Origin: Struthio camelus
Lineage: Eukaryota; Chordata; Aves; Struthioniformes; Struthionidae
Direction of reading: 5' to 3'
Length of the DNA stretch: 64,000 nt
Assembly (NCBI RefSeq): GCF_040807025.1
Contig: NC_090951.1
Location: 2,294,001 to 2,358,000, forward strand
Below are positions 1 through 12,400 of this stretch, piece by piece (within the stretch, counting starts at the first letter, position 1; each line of letters starts with the position of its first letter). The position numbers and the translations under genes were made by a program. The notes under the pieces are model-generated. The model was not told where the DNA came from. It was given only the letters and a program-made list of their open reading frames with translations, and searched no databases.

Positions 1-2975
1 TTGGACGGCAGCGTGGCGGTGCGGCTCCTGGGGGTGCAGGACAGCAGTGCCGCGCTGGTGCAGTGCTGCGAACCGCGGGTGGCGGCAGCGCCGCCGGGCT
101 CCCACGACTGCGTGGGAACCGCAGGGCAAGCCGGGGGCTGCAGGGAGCGCAAAGGGAAACGGGATGTTTCGACGCATGGTGAAAACGGCTCCACTCCTTG
201 CACTTGAGCAGAGGAGGAGCCGGCATTGGCGCTCGGCTGCTGCTCTTTGGCTGATGGATGGAAACTCTGGACGCCCCAAGTCGGATGCGTGTGCCTGCAA
301 GCATGCTGTGTGCCAGCTCGGTGCTCCGGCCGTGCCCGTCCGGGGGCTGAAGACACCTTTCCGTCCCGGTTCAGGACAGCAGGGCAGGACCCCGCTAGGC
401 TCTGCCATCTCCCAGGACGCCCACGTGCAGAGGGTGAGGATGGCAGGGCTGAAGGCTGGCTTACAACCGATGCAAAGGGCTGTGCGAGCACTGCCGTTGG
501 TGGTGCACAGGCGACTCTTCCCGCTTAGCTGAGGGAGTCCCAGCTGGACCGAACTGCAGGGACGCGCTGCCTGGAGTCGCGGACCGGACCGACGCCGTCT
601 TCCTGGGCGGAGAAGCAGGGCCAGCAGCAGGGTGGGTGGAGGGGTGAGCTGAGCACCCTGAGGGGCCATGCACTGTGGTTGGCGGGAGCATCCCTCCCTG
701 CAGGCAGGCAGGGCCGGGGTACCACCCGGCAGGACCCGCTGCGGTGGGAAGCGCTCCCGGAAGGACGTCCCGGCCCTGCCAGCCGCGGGCTGGGAGCAGC
801 GGGGCTGGGAACGGTGGGGCCGGGAGCGCTGGACACCTGAGCCACGGCAGAGCCCCGCTGTCAGCGCTCTCCTGGCACCGCGCAAGCACATCTGGTTCCC
901 GTCTTTCTCGCAGCATCTGTTATCTGCAGCGAAAAGCTCCCTGTTTGCAGAGTGCCTGTAAGTGCCTCTCAGGGTCTGGAACCGGCAAAAGCCAGGTTTC
1001 ATTTACATCTTGTGCTGGAGTTTAATTAATTTGATTTCCTTTTAAAAGGCTTCATTTGTGCTGACTAGTGCCAGGACTTGGATCTTCCCCGCTCCAGCTC
1101 AGCTCCCCAAAATGTGCTGCTTCAGAGAAACTGCACAAAGTTGTCACAGCAAAGAAAAAGATGCCGGTGCCATCTGCTCAGAGCAGGGCTGCGGGTGCAT
1201 GCTCCGGCTGTGCTCGGGACCTCTGCCTCGGAGCGGGGCGGTCGGCATGGGTGGGCAGAGCAGGGCTGGGAGAGGGGTGCCATGGAAAGCACCCCGTTTC
1301 CTCATGTGTCAGCATCTCCCAGTGGGGTCACCCATCCGTGCCAGCCCTGGATAACAGTGCTCCTCTCTCCCTCACCATCCGGGCTGCATTTGCAAACCTC
1401 CTTGCAACCCCCTGCCGCATCTCGGTGAGAACGTGGGGCTTGCATCTCGCGAGCAGCGTGGGACGTCCCGGTGGCGGGTCCCTAAAATGCTGGAGGTGGG
1501 CAGCATCCTCCCAGGACCGCCTGCAGCCACGCTCCTGCTCTCTGCCTTTCTGCACGCCGCTGGGGGTGAGCTGCATCCGCGGGGATGGGTCACCCCGCGC
1601 CCCCGCTGTCGCGGCATGCCCGTTTCTGGGGCACAGCTCCGGCGAGTGAATAAAAGTGCTGGGGGCAGCTTTGGCACAAGTGGAGAGCCGGCTTGGCGAG
1701 CTGCCGCCGGGCCAGCTGGCCGGGGCCCAGCTGCGAGCATCTCCGCTCGGCCCCAGGTGCACCAGGCCCTGGTGGTCCCCAGGAGCCCACGCTGGGCAGG
1801 AGCGTGGGCGCCTCTGTAACGCAGCGATTTTCCGTTCCAGCAGGTACCGAAGCGCTGCCTCCGACTGCGGCCGGGCTCTGGCTCTCCCCAGGGCTGATGT
1901 TCCCGCTGGGGGAAGCTATTTTGCCCCTCTGCAACGCCGGGGCTTTGCAGGGATGCCAGCCGAGGCAGGCCCTGGGTCCCTGGCCGGGCTCAAGGGTTTC
2001 GTGTCTGGCCGCAGCCAGGGCAGCCCTGGTGGGGTGCGTTCGGGGGGCGTCCGGGGGGATTTGCAAGAGACGAGGACGCAGGAGCGGAAACGCGCTGTGT
2101 TTTTAGGGATCGCAGCCCTACCCACCGCTCGGTGTGGCCAGCCCCGTGCGGGAGCCGGCCCTTCCCAGCCGGAGTGCGGGAGGATCACCTTTGGGCGCCG
2201 GTGGGTTCGCTCTCTCCCGGCAGCTCTTGCTTGGAGCCGCGTGCGCCGGCCCCAGCCCGCTCCCCGGCGAGCCCAGCTCCCAACTCCGCTGGGGAGCGGG
2301 ACGGGGTGCAGCGGCTCCCCAGCACCTCTCGCGGGCCGCGCACACATGTTAGTGCTCTGCCGTTGCTGCTGCCTGGCCGCCGGCGCTGAGCGCTTCCCTA
2401 ACACAGTCCAGATGGAGCGGCTCTGTCCCTCGCGATCTTATCGGGGAGTTGTTCTTGGCCCTCGTGGCACCAGCAGCTGAGGAGCAGGAATGCTTTCCTT
2501 TGTTTAGGAGGCAGCCTGGCTTCAGGAGACGTCGCCTCCAGCATCTGGATTTCATTTGTGGCCATTTGGAGAGCATGAAAGATGCTGTTCTTTTAATTCC
2601 CTTTTAACCCCTTCCTCGCCCGGGAAGCCTTGTCCGGCCTGGGAGGGGAAGCTCACAGCAAGTCCCGGCTTTCCCACTGCCGCTGCTGCATCCAGGCCAT
2701 CTCCGTGCCCTCCTCCGTCACCCGCCCCTTGGTGACTCTGTGGTCACAGGGCTTGTCCCACGTCGCACAGCGGGGCCAGCCTGTCCCTGTGGCCCTGCCG
2801 AGGGGTGCGGAGAGCAGGGGCTGCCCACTGCTGGCCGAGGGCCCTGCGCGCAGAGGACCCGTACCTCGGGGCTGGGGCAGCACCTGCGGCGGTGGGACAG
2901 GCCAGCCAGGGCCATGGGAAAAGGCAGGCGCTGAGCTGGGCTGGCAGGCTGGGCTGCTGGCTGCCAGCGTGCATG

Positions 2976-3435
2976 GCTGCGTGGTGGCACGGTGGCCTGT
3001 GTGTCTGCACGGTGGCATGCGTTGCTGTCTGCTGGTGTTTGAGGCTGCACACCAGTGCGCGTGGCTGCAGGGTGGCATGCACTGCTGCCTCCTGGCATCT
3101 GGGGCTGCAAATTGGCATGTACAGCTGCACCGTGGCATGCAATGCTGCCTGACAGCATCTGGGACTGCACACCAGTGCATGCAGCTGCACGGTGGTGTCT
3201 GGGGTTGTACACCAGCATGCAGAGCTGCACGGTGGCATGCTTGGCTGACCGCTGGCATCCGGGGCTGCACACTGCCGAGCACGGCTGCACGGCGGCATGC
3301 GTTGCTGACTGCTGGCATCCGGGGCTGCACACAGACCCGCACAGCTGCACAGTGGTGTCCAGGACCGCACACTGGCATGCACAGCTGCACGACAGCGTGC
3401 ATTGCTGCTCGCCGGCATCCAGGGCTGCAAAGGGG
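2976..3435. repeat. minisatellite, 20-bp subunits in a 60-bp register
   Basis: The motif GGTGGCATGC recurs at 3011, 3071 and 3131 (60-bp steps) and again at 3231. Within each 60 bp there are three diverged 20-bp subunits, most ending in GCTGCAC or a close variant. About 23 subunits in all. It is probably in the CBFA2T3 5' intron. Open frames across it in several phases follow from the periodicity. Confidence 0.85.
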
Positions 3436-5879
3436 CGCACGTGGCTGAGCGGAGCCCTGTGACCCGTCTCCAGTGGGAGAGAGGGCAGCGGGACCCCCTT
3501 GGGGCTCTCCCACAGCTTTCCCCGTGGAAGAGCCAAGTGCGAGCACGGGGAGTGATCTGGGGGGTGCCAGCCACCGGCGGAGGCGCGGAGCCCCGAGTCC
3601 CGCCGCCCCTGTGGCCGGGCACCCGGCCTGGGCTGCACGCCGGCTCCAGGGCTGAGCCGGGCTGCAGCAGCGGCGCTGGCGCGGCACCCCTCACCCGGCC
3701 AGGGTGCTGAGGGTTAAACCCGCCAGCGTGACAAATGCAGGGCTCTGGGTCACGCGGGGGTGTGCGGGATTCGGCATCCGATTCCCACCGGGAAGCAGGG
3801 CGGGGGAGGGCCTGCTCCGACCAGCGAAAGAGAAAATACTAATCCTTTTATTTTTATATTATTACTTATTCATCTGGGCTGCACAGGCCTAATGGAAACC
3901 AGATGTAGGAAAACAGACACAGCCCCGAGCGGCTGGGACAAATTACCCCAAAGAGGGGGGGAGAAAAAAAAAATTCCAACGGAGTTGGAGTCATGTCAGG
4001 GAATTATTGCCACATTTGTGAGCGCTGCCGGGAGGGAGGCGGGAGCACTCTGCCCGGCCCCGGCTGCGCCGGCGTGCTCCCGCGCCCTGGGGCTGCGCGG
4101 CCCCCTCGGCCCCGCGCTGCGACACCCTAAATCGTGCAAGCGTCCCGCGCAGAGCGGGCTGGGGCCGCAAGCCCGGCGGCGGGACTGGCAATGGATGCAG
4201 GCATCAGCGAGCGCTTTAAAGCCTTGCAAAAGCTATGGCGGTGGCTTTGCGAGGCCGATGGACTGAGCTGGGATTTCCAGGGCAGTGAGAAGCGGTGTCC
4301 CGCTGGTGGATGGCCTTGGATGCGGCGCCCCGTTCCCGGCCGGGGCCTGGAGCCGGCCCCGCGCCGCCGGCTTTGCTGGCTCGCGGGGTCGGGCCGCCCA
4401 CGGCGGCTGCAGCTGGAGCCTCGCGCGGCTCCGAGGTGCCTCTCGCTGTTTGCTTTGGGCATTTCTCAGCCTCGACGCTGAGAAATCCTTCAGGTTTTGG
4501 GGCCGTGTCTCTTTCCCGTGCCCCTGCTGCAGTGTTTGGATTATAAACACATCAGAAAATTTATTGCCTTTAAAAAAAAAAAAAAAGCAAAAACACACCC
4601 AGTTTCCCCTGGTGTTTGTTCAGCTTCGCGGAAACTTTCCTCTTGATGCGAAGTTGTGGAAAAGCCGTGCCGGTGCCAGGAGGAGCGTGTCCGTGCTTTC
4701 TGCCTGCGCGCTGCGGCTCGGGCGCGTGTGCGGAGTCGGGCTGGCAGCGAGGGAAGGGGGACGGGGACGGTGCTGCGGGTGCAGACGGGGGCGAACGTCT
4801 TGCCTTGCTGGCCCGGGAGGGACGAGCGGCAGCGCAAAGCGCCGGTGGCGCGTCCTGCCCGCGGCCCTTGCCACCTTCTCCTGGACCAGCCCTGCCGCCT
4901 CCGCGCAGCCCCCTGCCCCGGCGAGGCGTTTGCACCCAGCGAAGGCTGCCCGAAATTCGTGCTGGGAGCTGGGCCTTGCATGGGGCCGGGTTGCTGCCGG
5001 TTTCGCGCAGGCACGGGGTGCTGCTCGGCTTTCCGCGCCGTGGGTGTGCAGGACGCCGCTGCCCGCCCCGCGTGGCCCCAGGGACGAAGGCGATGACCTG
5101 CCCTGGCCGTTGGCCAGCCGCAAGCTCCAGGCCTGACGCTGCTGGTCACGGATGCGCTGCCCGAAGCGTGACGTCCTGCACGCGCAGAGCGTTTCGCTGC
5201 ACCGCTGCTGGCTGCTTTGCCGTCGGTGGCGGAGTTTCGGCTGTGCCTTGCTCGGGGTCATTAACGACCCTTGCGATCCGCAGGCGGACGCATCCGCCGC
5301 TCCGGGGCCCAGCGCCGCATCCCTGTTGATGAGATGCGGGTGCACGGGCTGCGAGGCAGCAGGGAGCGGCGGGTGCCGGGGCAGCAGTCCCGGCGAGGAG
5401 GAGAGCGGCTGCTCCGACGCCGGATGCACCCGCGTCGGCTCCTGGCCGAGGGACCGGTGCTCGCGGCCGCCTGCGCGGCGCTCCCGTGTCGGCTGGTGCC
5501 GTGGTCGATTCGGCAGCCCCCTCGCCGCGAAGGCGGTTTGGCTTCGCGAGGCGCAAGGGAAACACTGTGAAGCTGTCCTGCGGCTGCTGCAAAACCCGTC
5601 AGCTCCAGTGCGGTGCAGTGCCTCGTCCGCCGCACGGCGTGGGCAGAGTGCATCCTCCTGAGCCCCTTGCCGTTGGCGGCTGCCTCCCCGGGCAGCACCG
5701 AGCCTGGGCTCGCAGCCCTTTCCGTATCGCTGGGCATAAAGCTGCTACCTGCGGAGGGGTGCGGGGGTCCCAGCTCAGCTCCCTAGAGCTCTGCGACCAG
5801 GGCTGCAGATGGGGCTGCTGCCTGTGCCAGCAGCAGCCTCGGGCAGGAGCATCGCAGGGGCACTGGCAGAGACCTGGTC

Positions 5880-6490
5880 CGGTGGGACAGGAGGCAGGGG
5901 ATGCTGCAGCCGAGGTGGCACGTCCCCTAGGCACCGCGGTCCAGCAGGACAGGAGGCAGGGGATGCTGCAGCCGGGGCGCCACGTCCCGTGGGTGCCGCG
6001 GTCCAGCAGGACAGGAGGCAGGGGATGCTGCGGCCAGGGTGCCACGTCCTGTGGGTGCCGTGGTCCAGCAGGTCAGGAGGCAGGGGATGCTGCGGCCAGG
6101 GTGCCACGTCCCGTGGGTGCCGCGGTCCAGCAGGACAGGAGGCAGGGGATGCTGCGGCCAGGGTGCCACATCCCGTGGGTGCCACGGTCCAGCAGGTCAG
6201 GAGGCAGGGGATGCTGCGGCCAGGGTGCCACGTCCTGTGGGTGCCGTGGTCCAGCAGGTCAGGAGGCAGGGGATGCTGCGGCCGGGGCGCCACGTCCCGT
6301 GGGTGCCGCAGTCCAGCAGGACAGGAGGCAGGGGATGCTGCGGCCAGGGTGCCACGTCCCGTGGGTGCTGTGGTCCAGCAGGTCAGGAGGCAGGGGATGC
6401 TGCAGCCGGGGCGCCACGTCCCGTGGGTGCCACGGTCCAGCAGGACAGGAGGCAGGGGATGCTGCAGCCAGGGTGCCACGTCCAGACACT
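5880..6490. repeat. 62-bp minisatellite, about ten copies
   Basis: The core GGCAGGGGATGCTGC recurs at 5893, 5955 and 6017, exactly 62 bp apart, and continues to about 6490. Copies are highly similar, differing mainly at CpG-type C/T positions, which suggests recent expansion or homogenisation. Units are contiguous with no unique spacer between them. Because 62 is not a multiple of three, the array reads through all phases in turn and stays open on both strands. Confidence 0.92.
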
Positions 6491-6956
6491 TCAGCCTCTC
6501 TAGCACACCTGGGCCATCGTCTTCCAGCAAGTCTCCCCCTGTCCTGTCCTCAGAGAAGGCCTTTCCCAGAGAACAGCACTTCTATAAAAGTAAAATAAAA
6601 AATAGGTGTTTCTAAATATCGTGTTTAGTTTGGTGGACCTTGAAAGCAAAACATTGTTTTATGGGGATGGGTGCTTATTTTTAGGGTTTTTCCTGTGGAC
6701 AGAGTGGGAGAAGGGAACAGAGAGAGGAAAACTAGAAAATCACCTCGTTGCAAGTCCAGGCGTTTGCAGGATGGTGATCGATGCCCGGTGGCTCGTGTTC
6801 CCGCGCGGGCGGCGCGGGATGCTCCCACTGCGCCCTGAGCACCGGAGCCGGGTGGACGCTGCGGGACCACTGGTCGTGACTGAGGCTGGCAGGAGCGGAG
6901 ATGGCACAGTCCCATCGTGTGCAGGAGCAGGCACCCTCCGCTCCCCAGACCCTGTG

Positions 6957-6998
6957 TCCCATCCTGTCCTGTCCCGTCCCATCCCGTCCCATCCCAGG
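6957..6998. repeat. short (GTCCC/ATCCC) pentamer run
   Basis: A roughly 40-bp run of degenerate pentamers of the form TCCCG/TCCCA. It is the reverse-complement version of the GGGAC/GGGAT pentamer that forms the much larger array at 16456-16873 in the same gene. Confidence 0.7.
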
Positions 6999-8018
6999 CT
7001 CAGCAGTGTTGGGAGCTGGAGCGGTTCCTCCTGTCCCAGTGCACGGCAGCGCTGCAGAGCCTCCCAGCCTGATTTATCACCACTGCAGCCCGCGCTGCTT
7101 GGCCGGCGCTGCCGGCATGGCGAGCAAGCAGCCGCCCCGCGCCTCCGGCTCCAGCGCTGCGGGCTCCAGCGCTGCCCCAACGCAGCCTTCGGCGGGGGGA
7201 CTGCGGCCGGCACAGGGAGGGACGGCAGGGCTGCGGCGGGAGCGAGGGGCCACCTACGGACACGGCGTCCGACGTCTGCGGAGCTCCTCGCGCCGCGACG
7301 GCTTGCCTTTCTGCAGCTCTTCTGCAGCCACCGTGTCGCGCATCCCCGGGGGGTACCGGGATGCCGACGAGGTGCCGCGGCGGGAGATGCCGCGGCTGTC
7401 GGTGAGCCCGGCTCGGAGCCGGCCGTGCGGGTCTCTGCTTCTCCGAACACAGCTCCGGCTGCGCCGCGAACCCCGATAGCATCCTGCTCTGGCTGAGACC
7501 CCGGGTTTATTTAGCCTGGGCAATGTGTTCTTGCAGGGTTCAATTAATCTCGCAGCAGTTGCCGTGGATTAAGCATGCATATTAGATTAGTATTTATCAA
7601 GAGCACCCGGGAGGGCGCTAGCCGGGGCCGGCCCAGGCGGAGACCCCCGGCCGGGGTGCCGGGCCGGCGGGGCAGCGCCGGGCGCTTCCTTCTTTGGTTC
7701 GGCCGGGGCCGGAGCGGCGAGCCCCGGGCTGGCGCGTGCTGACGGATCGCCACAGCTGCCCCGGCACTTGCGGCCACCCGTCACGGCGCGGCTCCGTGGC
7801 GGCCCCGGCCCCGGTGGCCCCGGTTGGCTCCCACGGGAGATGCCGCGAAGGAGCTTCGCCGTCCCCAGGGCAGGCCGGGTGCTTCGGGGAGCAGCCAGGC
7901 TCTGGGAGGCCGGCGTTGCATGCTGCCGGGCGCGCGGGGTTCCCCGGAGCCGCGGGCGGACGCGCGGTTGTCAGCTGTGGGATAACACGGTCCATGTGCA
8001 CAGCTGTGCCATGCGCGG

Positions 8019-9047
8019 AGGGAGCGTGTGCAGGCACCATCTCCAGCGCTGTGCGTCGGTGCGGGAGGTCAGGCACTGTCTCCGCTGTTGTGTGTCTGTG
8101 CAGGAGGCCGGGCACCTTCCCCTGTTGCAAATGCATGGGTGGCTGGGCACCGTCTCTGCTGTTATGTACGCAGGTGGGAAATCGGGCACTGTCTCCACCG
8201 CTGTGCATTGGTGCAGGAGGTCGGACGCCATCTCCGCCGTTGTGTACCTGTGCAGGTCGGGCACCGTCTCCACCATGGTGTACCCGTGCAGGAGGTTGGG
8301 CACTATCTCTACCATTGCGTACCTGTGCGGGAGATCAGGCAGCGTCTCCACTGTTGTGCATTGATGTAGGAGGTCAGGCACCATCTCCACCATTGTGTAC
8401 CCATGCAGGAGGTTGGGCACTGTCTCCACCACTGTGCGTTGGTGCAGGAGGTCAGGCACCGTCTCCACCGTTGTGTACCTGTGCGGGAGGTCAGGCACTG
8501 TCTCTACCATTGTGCGTTGGTGCAGGAGGTCAGGCACTGTCTCCACCGTTGTGTACCCATGTGGGAGGTCGGGCACCGTCTCCACCGTTGTGTATTGGTG
8601 CAGAAGGTCGGGCACCGTCTCCACCATTGTGTACCCGTGCAGGAGGTCAGGCACCGTCTCCACCATTGTGTACCCGTGCAGGAGGTCAGGCACTGTCTCC
8701 ACCATTGTGTACCCATGCAGGAGGTCGGGCACTGTCTCCACCACTGCGCCTTGGTGCAGGTCAGGCACCGTCTCCACCATTGCGTACCCGTGCAGGAGGT
8801 CGGACACCATCTCCACCACTGTGCCTCGGTGCAGGAGGTCAGGCGCTGTCTCCACCAGTGTGCCTCGGTGCAGGAGGTCAGGCATTGTCTCCACCACTGT
8901 GTACCCATGCGGGAGGTTGGGCAGCATCTCCACCACTGTGCCTCAGTGCAGGAGGTCAGGCACCGTCTCTACCGTTGTGTACCCGTGTGGGAGGTCAGGC
9001 ACCATCTCCACCATACTGCATTGGTGCAGGAGGTCGGGCGACATCTC
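8019..9047. repeat. 39-bp minisatellite, about 26 copies
   Basis: The unit contains GGAGGTCAGGCACCGTCTCC followed by a CACCATTGTGTACCCGTGCA-like half. Consecutive copies at 8641 and 8680 are 39 bp apart, and the pattern extends for about 1.03 kb. Since 39 is 13 codons, reading frames repeat a 13-residue motif and remain open on both strands for hundreds of codons; this is an arithmetic effect rather than evidence of a gene. The array ends about 220 bp before the acceptor of the first visible CBFA2T3 coding exon. Confidence 0.93.
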
Positions 9048-9267
9048 TGCTGGCCCTGAGCTCTGCCTGGGACAAGGGTTGCTCCTGTCCTGCCCAGAGC
9101 CTCGCCGCCCCAAGAAGGGGAGCGGAGACGCCCAGGCCAGCTTGAGAAATGCCCGCGGGCGCCTGCGATGCCCTTTGCCCCTTCGGGGTCCGTTCGGGGG
9201 AGCCGGCGGGGCTGCGGGCACGGCCCGTCGCGGGCGCCGCTCACCTCCCCGCGCCTTCTCCCCGCAG

Positions 9268-9408
9268 ATAACGCGGAGAAGCGGGCCACCACCATGCCTG
9301 ACTCCCCGGCCGACGTGAAGACGCAGTCCAGGTCGACGCCGCCCAGCATGCCGCCGCCGGCCGTCACGCAGGGCGCCACGCGCCACCCCTCCTTCACGCC
9401 AAACACCA
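9268..9408 (+). CDS. CBFA2T3: CBFA2T3 exon with conserved MPDSP start
   Basis: Acceptor TTCTCCCCGCAG ends at 9267; donor GTGAGTACC begins at 9409. Encodes residues 1-38 from the ATG at 9294, preceded by eight in-frame codons (reading NAEKRATT) that need an upstream exon ending in phase 1. The peptide is Pro/Thr/Ser-rich ([14 protein letters not shown]). Confidence 0.93.
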
Positions 9409-12400
9409 GTGAGTACCGGCAGCCGGCGGGACGGGGCCCGCGCAGCCCCGGCGAGGCGCTCGCCACGCAGCGTTAGCCGCCCTGGCGCTCGAGGAGGGCT
9501 TCGCGCTGCGCGCCCCGAGCCCCGAAAGCTCCGCAGCGCCCGGACCCTCTGCAGCAGCGCCGCTGGGGCGCCCCGATCTGCTGCCGTGCCGTGGGGAAAC
9601 TGAGGCACCGAGCTGCGCGGGGCTCCTCGCAGCCCCAGGCGCTCTCGCTCGCGCGGCGCCGGCTGGGGGATGCGGTGGGGTCTCCGCGGATGCTAGCGGC
9701 TGGGAAACACCCGGCGGGTCGGAGCTGGCCCCGTCGGGGCTCCCGGGCACGGGGGGATCTGCCTGCCGGTCGGCGCGCGGCGTCACGGCCCGCCGGCTCT
9801 GCGCAGGCCACCGCGGCGCAGGGGCGTCGGGAGCGCTCGGCGGGCGCGTGAGGTCCCGGTCCCCGCCGGCTCCCCGGGGGAGCAGCGCGCCCAGCGGTGC
9901 CGGCGGATCGGTGGGCTCCGCTTCCGCAGAGGTCCTCACCGTGCAGGGGCGGCTCGCGGCGCGTCTCCGGGCCGGGGGTGGGCGAGGGTCGGGACGCGGG
10001 TGGGCAGGAGCCCGTTCCCGCGGCCGAGGCGCTGCTCGGAGGCTGGTTCCCACGCGCCGGAGCGGCTGCCGCCCCGGGAAGAGTCTGCTGCAGCAGCGCC
10101 GGCGCCGAGACAGCTCCGCGCCCGCTCGCGCGCAGGGGTTTTTGCTCGTTGCCAGATGTAGCTGCTTCTCGCTTCTGAATCCCAGCTGGGGAAAAACCAG
10201 CTTGGTAAGGACCCCCGAAGCGGCAGCCCCTCGGCTGCTCCCGCCGTGCCCGCCAGCGAGGCCGGCCCAGCGGCCGCCTCGCCCCGCCGCCCTCCGAGCC
10301 AGATGTTCTCTAATTAGAAACCGGATTGTGCTCGTCTGCGATCTGATGGGTTTTGCCTTTTAATCCGAGCCGGGCAGCAGATGTGGATTGAGGCTCGGCG
10401 CTGGACGCGTGCCTGTGGGGCCGAGGGGGCCGGGGCCGCGGTCTCCGCTGGGTCTGACCGAGAGGGAGACGCCGTTTCGGTCGTTCTCGGTCCAGGGGAA
10501 CATTTGCAAACTGCCCTGGGTTCAGCCTGCGCCGGGGCTGTGCAGGGGTCGAGCCCGAGAGCAGGGACCGCGTTGGCCGGCAGAGCATCCGCTGAGCCCT
10601 CGCTCGGCTGCGGCCAGCCGGCCGGACCCCGGTGCATGCCCGATTTTGCCGCGCTGCCCTTCGAGGAGCGGGCTCTTTCCAGGCCGGGGACCGCAGTGTG
10701 CTCCCCGCGAAGGCGGTTCGCCGTGCCCAGGGCGAGGGCCGCAGCGGCGCTGCCCGGCCCGGAGAGCTGCCCTCTCTGCTCTCTCATCATAGCGTGTTTT
10801 ATTTTGCTTGCAGATCGAGACGCCGGACCGCCGACGTTTCTGCCTCGCGGCCGTTTTCATGGTTGCTTGAAATGGTCGATGGTCTGTCTTTGTAAGTAAA
10901 ATGAAGCACACGCTCTCATGAGAGACCCGAGAGGCAGCCAGCGCCCCGGCAGCCCCCGGCCCCGGCCGGGCGTCCCGCCGGCGCGCCGTGCCCAGGCCAG
11001 CCGCGCGCCGTCCCGGCTCCCCTGCGGCAGCCCCTCTCCCGGCTCGGCAGGTCACAAGGATGCAAACCCCGGCCCCGGCCGGCCGAGGGACATGTGCGGA
11101 GTCTAACTTAGTAACGCACCTGTCGCGGGAATAAAAGCAGTTGTGGCCACGGGGTTATTTTTGGCACCTCTTTAGCGGGCGGCTGATCCTGCCCTGCCAG
11201 AGCGCGAGCGGGAGCCCGAGAAGCCAGGGGAGGCAGGCAGGGCTGGCGGCGTGCGGGCAGGCGCAGGCACCGCGCAAGGTTAGTGCCATCCCCGGAGGGG
11301 CAGGGGGCCGCGGGCCAAGCCGGCGCCCCGCGGACGGAGGCACCCCGCGTCCCTGGAGCGCGCGCGTGGGGCGGCCGGCCGAGGCTCCCGCGGCTCCGCG
11401 TCCCGCGGGCAGCACGGAGCGAAGCGTGCCGTCGCCCGGGGCCAAGCGTGCCCCCCACCATGGGCTCGCGCGGAGCCCGGACACGAGCTGTGCCGCTGCA
11501 GCCGCCGGCTGGCACGTCCCCAGGCCCTGTCCCCTCCGGTTCCCTGGCACAGGGCACTCCGGAGGGTCCCGGCACCGAGGCTCCCATCCTCCCCGGTTGG
11601 GCACCGGGGCCAGGCAGCCTGGTGTGCTGCTGGGCGCCGTGGGGAACAGCTCACAGACTGTCCCTGGGGGTGCTGAGCAGCTCTCCGAGGTGCAGGATGG
11701 AGCCCCTCGGCCGAGGAGAGGCTCGGCCTGCCGTGACGTCCCCGCGGAGCGCGCCGGGCACGGGAAGGGTGACGGCCGGGCTGGGTGCCGCGGCGTGCCG
11801 CTGGGCTGCCTGCCCCACGCTGCGCCCCGGCCCTCCCCGCAGCCCCGTGCCGCCGGGACGCAGCGGAAAGGGGCTCCCGCAGTCTCCAGGATCGAGCCCG
11901 GGCGCTGCTCGCGGGGATGTCATCCGGCCCAGGGGCGCCCGGCGGGATGCTCCGGTCCCCCCAGGCCCGGCACCGCCTCGCCGGCGGGACACGAGGGCAC
12001 CGGTGCCCGCTCCCACCGCTCCTGCCCTCTCTGCCCGCAGTAATGAACGGGAGCAGCCACTCGCCGACGGCCATCAATGGGGCTCCGTCCACCCCCAACG
12101 GCTTCAGCAACGGGCCGGCCACCTCCTCCACCGCCTCCCTCTCCAACCACCAGCTGCCGCCGGCCTGCGGCGCCCGCCAGCTCAGCAAGCTCAAGCGCTT
12201 CCTCACCACGCTGCAGCAGTTCGGCAACGACATCTCGCCCGAGATCGGGGAGCGGGTGCGCACGCTCGTCCTGGGGCTCGTGGTACGTTGCCGCCGGCGG
12301 CCCGGGGCTCTGCCGGGAAGAGCAGCCGCCAGCCCGGGAAGGCGGCGCGGGCGCTGGGAGCGGGCTGGCGGGGCGATGCTCCGGCCCTGCGCCCGAGCGG

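Larger units (their letters stand above)
1..9267. other. non-coding DNA upstream of / 5' intron of CBFA2T3
   Basis: No exon could be recognised here. The first coding exon of CBFA2T3 that I can see (9268) begins with a splice acceptor, so at least one upstream exon exists and this stretch is probably 5' intron. The DNA is GC-rich and carries three minisatellites (2976-3435, 5880-6490, 8019-9047) plus a short pentamer run (6957-6998), listed separately. Long open frames on both strands are explained by high GC and repeat periods with few stops; none resembles a protein I know. Between the repeats (1-2975, 3436-5879, 6491-8018) I see nothing that can be named. Confidence 0.6.

Noticed and set aside
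5880-6490. Possible CRISPR array because of regular spacing
   Set aside because: Units are contiguous and identical along their whole length with no unique spacers, and the DNA is vertebrate.
7117-7401. Possible alternative first coding exon of CBFA2T3 (MASKQPPRASG...) with donor GTGAGCCC at 7402
   Set aside because: It would end in phase 0 whereas the exon at 9268 needs a phase-1 partner, so the protein would be out of frame; the sequence is low-complexity and GC-driven.
7694-9145. A 483-codon open frame across the 39-bp repeats, as a possible novel repeat protein
   Set aside because: The unit length is a multiple of three, so any stop-free unit gives long frames, and several frames on both strands are open. 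No promoter, codon bias or recognisable domain.
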